Of a stretch of 23,713 nucleotides of DNA, positions 22,956 through 23,713 are shown in pieces; the first letter of the stretch is position 1; each line of letters starts with the position of its first letter. The notes under the pieces were generated by a model. The model saw nothing but the letters and a program-made list of their open reading frames with translations, searched no databases and was not told the origin of the DNA. Source of the stretch: CAVSWN01 sp046728115 (GTDB taxonomy: Bacteria; Acidobacteriota; Vicinamibacteria; Vicinamibacterales; CAVVIG01); the NCBI GenBank assembly GCA_046728115.1, contig JBKPDW010000491.1, positions 1 to 23,713 on the forward strand, in the 5' to 3' direction. A program made the translations under genes and the position numbers.

Positions 22956-23713
22956 CACGATGACCGCTCCATACATCGGCCGGCCGATGAAGCGGGTCGA
23001 GGACCCGCGCCTCGTTCGAGGCCAGGGGACCTACACTGACGATGTCCGACTACCGGGACTGAAGCAGGTCGTGTTCCTGCGCAGCCCGCACGCGCATGCC
23101 CGCATCGTGAGCATCGACACGACAGCCGCGCGCGCGATGTCCGGAGTCACAGCCGTGTTCACCGGCGCAGACGTCAACGCCGATTGCGGACTGGTGCCGT
23201 GCGGTGCAGCGATACCGGATCTGAAGGCGCCCAGGCACACCGTGCTCGCCGGGGACCGTGTGTACTTCGTGGGCCACCCGGTGGCGGTCGTGGTAGCCGA
23301 GGATCCGTACATCGCGCGCGATGCAGTCGAAGCCATCGAGGTCGAGTACGATCCGCTGCCGGTCGTCACAAACGCGGAGGAGGCGATCAAGGACGGATCG
23401 CCGCTCACGCATCCGGACCTGGGCACGAACATCGCGTACCGGCATTCCGTCACGGGCGGCAGCGACATCGAAGAAGCGTTCAAGAAGGCCGACAAGATCA
23501 TCAAACACCGCCTGTATCACCAGCGGCTGACGCCCATGCCGATCGAACCGAGGGCCGTCGTCGCGTCGTACAGCACCGCTGACGAAGCGCTCACGATGTG
23601 GAGCTCGACACAGGTACCGCATTACCTGCGGACCCTGCTGCCAGGCATGATCGGCATCCCCGAAAACAAGCTGCGCGTGGTGGCGCCCGAAGTGGGCGGC
23701 GGTTTCGGAGCGA
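22948..23713 (+). CDS. Large molybdopterin-binding subunit of the same hydroxylase (3'-truncated by the window edge)
   Basis: The frame starting at GTG 22948 (SD GGAGG at 22937-22941) stays open to the last base, giving the first 255 residues. An in-frame ATG at 22960 is an alternative start. RPMKRVEDPRLVRGQGTYTDD and SPHAHARI are the classic start of CoxL/aldehyde-dehydrogenase large subunits. VYFVGHPVAVVVAEDPYIARDA, then MPIEPRAVVA and VAPEVGGGFGA, mark the N-terminal domain and the first molybdopterin contact. The active-site loop that separates CO dehydrogenase (a Cys in a VAYRCSFR motif) from other members lies beyond the window, so substrate cannot be decided. Overlap with the small-subunit gene is 8 nt. 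Confidence 0.93.
   Translation, partial: MSDTMTAPYIGRPMKRVEDPRLVRGQGTYTDDVRLPGLKQVVFLRSPHAHARIVSIDTTAARAMSGVTAVFTGADVNADCGLVPCGAAIPDLKAPRHTVLAGDRVYFVGHPVAVVVAEDPYIARDAVEAIEVEYDPLPVVTNAEEAIKDGSPLTHPDLGTNIAYRHSVTGGSDIEEAFKKADKIIKHRLYHQRLTPMPIEPRAVVASYSTADEALTMWSSTQVPHYLRTLLPGMIGIPENKLRVVAPEVGGGFGA

Overview
This 23.7-kb window is high-GC chromosomal DNA, most likely from an acidobacterium of the Vicinamibacteria type. That is an inference from gene content: a TonB-type receptor with an N-terminal carboxypeptidase-regulatory domain, an amidohydrolase fused to a beta-propeller, a large kinase-AAA-TPR signalling protein, a remnant resembling an acidobacterial kinase membrane domain, and degenerate 7-bp repeats between genes. 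I see no rRNA, tRNA, CRISPR array, transposase, phage gene or plasmid origin.

Layout. (1) At 2-4941 (+), a truncated propeller/amidohydrolase is followed by a 999-aa outer-membrane receptor, with a palindromic repeat between them. (2) At 5024-8755 (-), a three-gene cluster holds a MoxR/Mg-chelatase-like AAA+ ATPase, a VWA (MIDAS) protein and a stand-alone LON substrate-binding-domain protein. The VWA gene contains 26 tandem 7-bp units translated as a Pro/His/Thr-rich linker. (3) At 8900-10598 (+), a glycerophosphodiester phosphodiesterase gene overlaps a PLP-dependent threonine/serine dehydratase gene. (4) At 10636-15150 (-), a Ser/Thr kinase-AAA-TPR protein overlaps a family-5-type uracil-DNA glycosylase by 4 nt, and a small envelope protein follows. 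(5) At 15248-15727 (+), there is a frameshifted membrane-protein remnant. (6) At 15853-21516 (+), aceE-aceF-lpd encodes a complete pyruvate dehydrogenase complex with homodimeric-type E1. (7) At 21674-22354 (-), there is a small beta-barrel protein. (8) At 22473-23713 (+), there are the small (2Fe-2S) subunit and the start of the large molybdopterin subunit of a xanthine dehydrogenase/CO dehydrogenase-family enzyme; the large subunit runs off the window end.

The pyruvate dehydrogenase operon links glycolysis to the TCA cycle. The dehydratase supplies 2-oxoacids, the molybdenum hydroxylase oxidises an unknown aldehyde, heterocycle or CO, and the receptor plus amidohydrolase fit uptake and hydrolysis of an organic substrate. 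The ATPase/VWA/LON cluster looks like a protein-remodelling module of unknown target and is the least understood set here. The strongest cross-cutting signal is that four unrelated repeat tracts all share a 7-bp period, including one inside the VWA reading frame.
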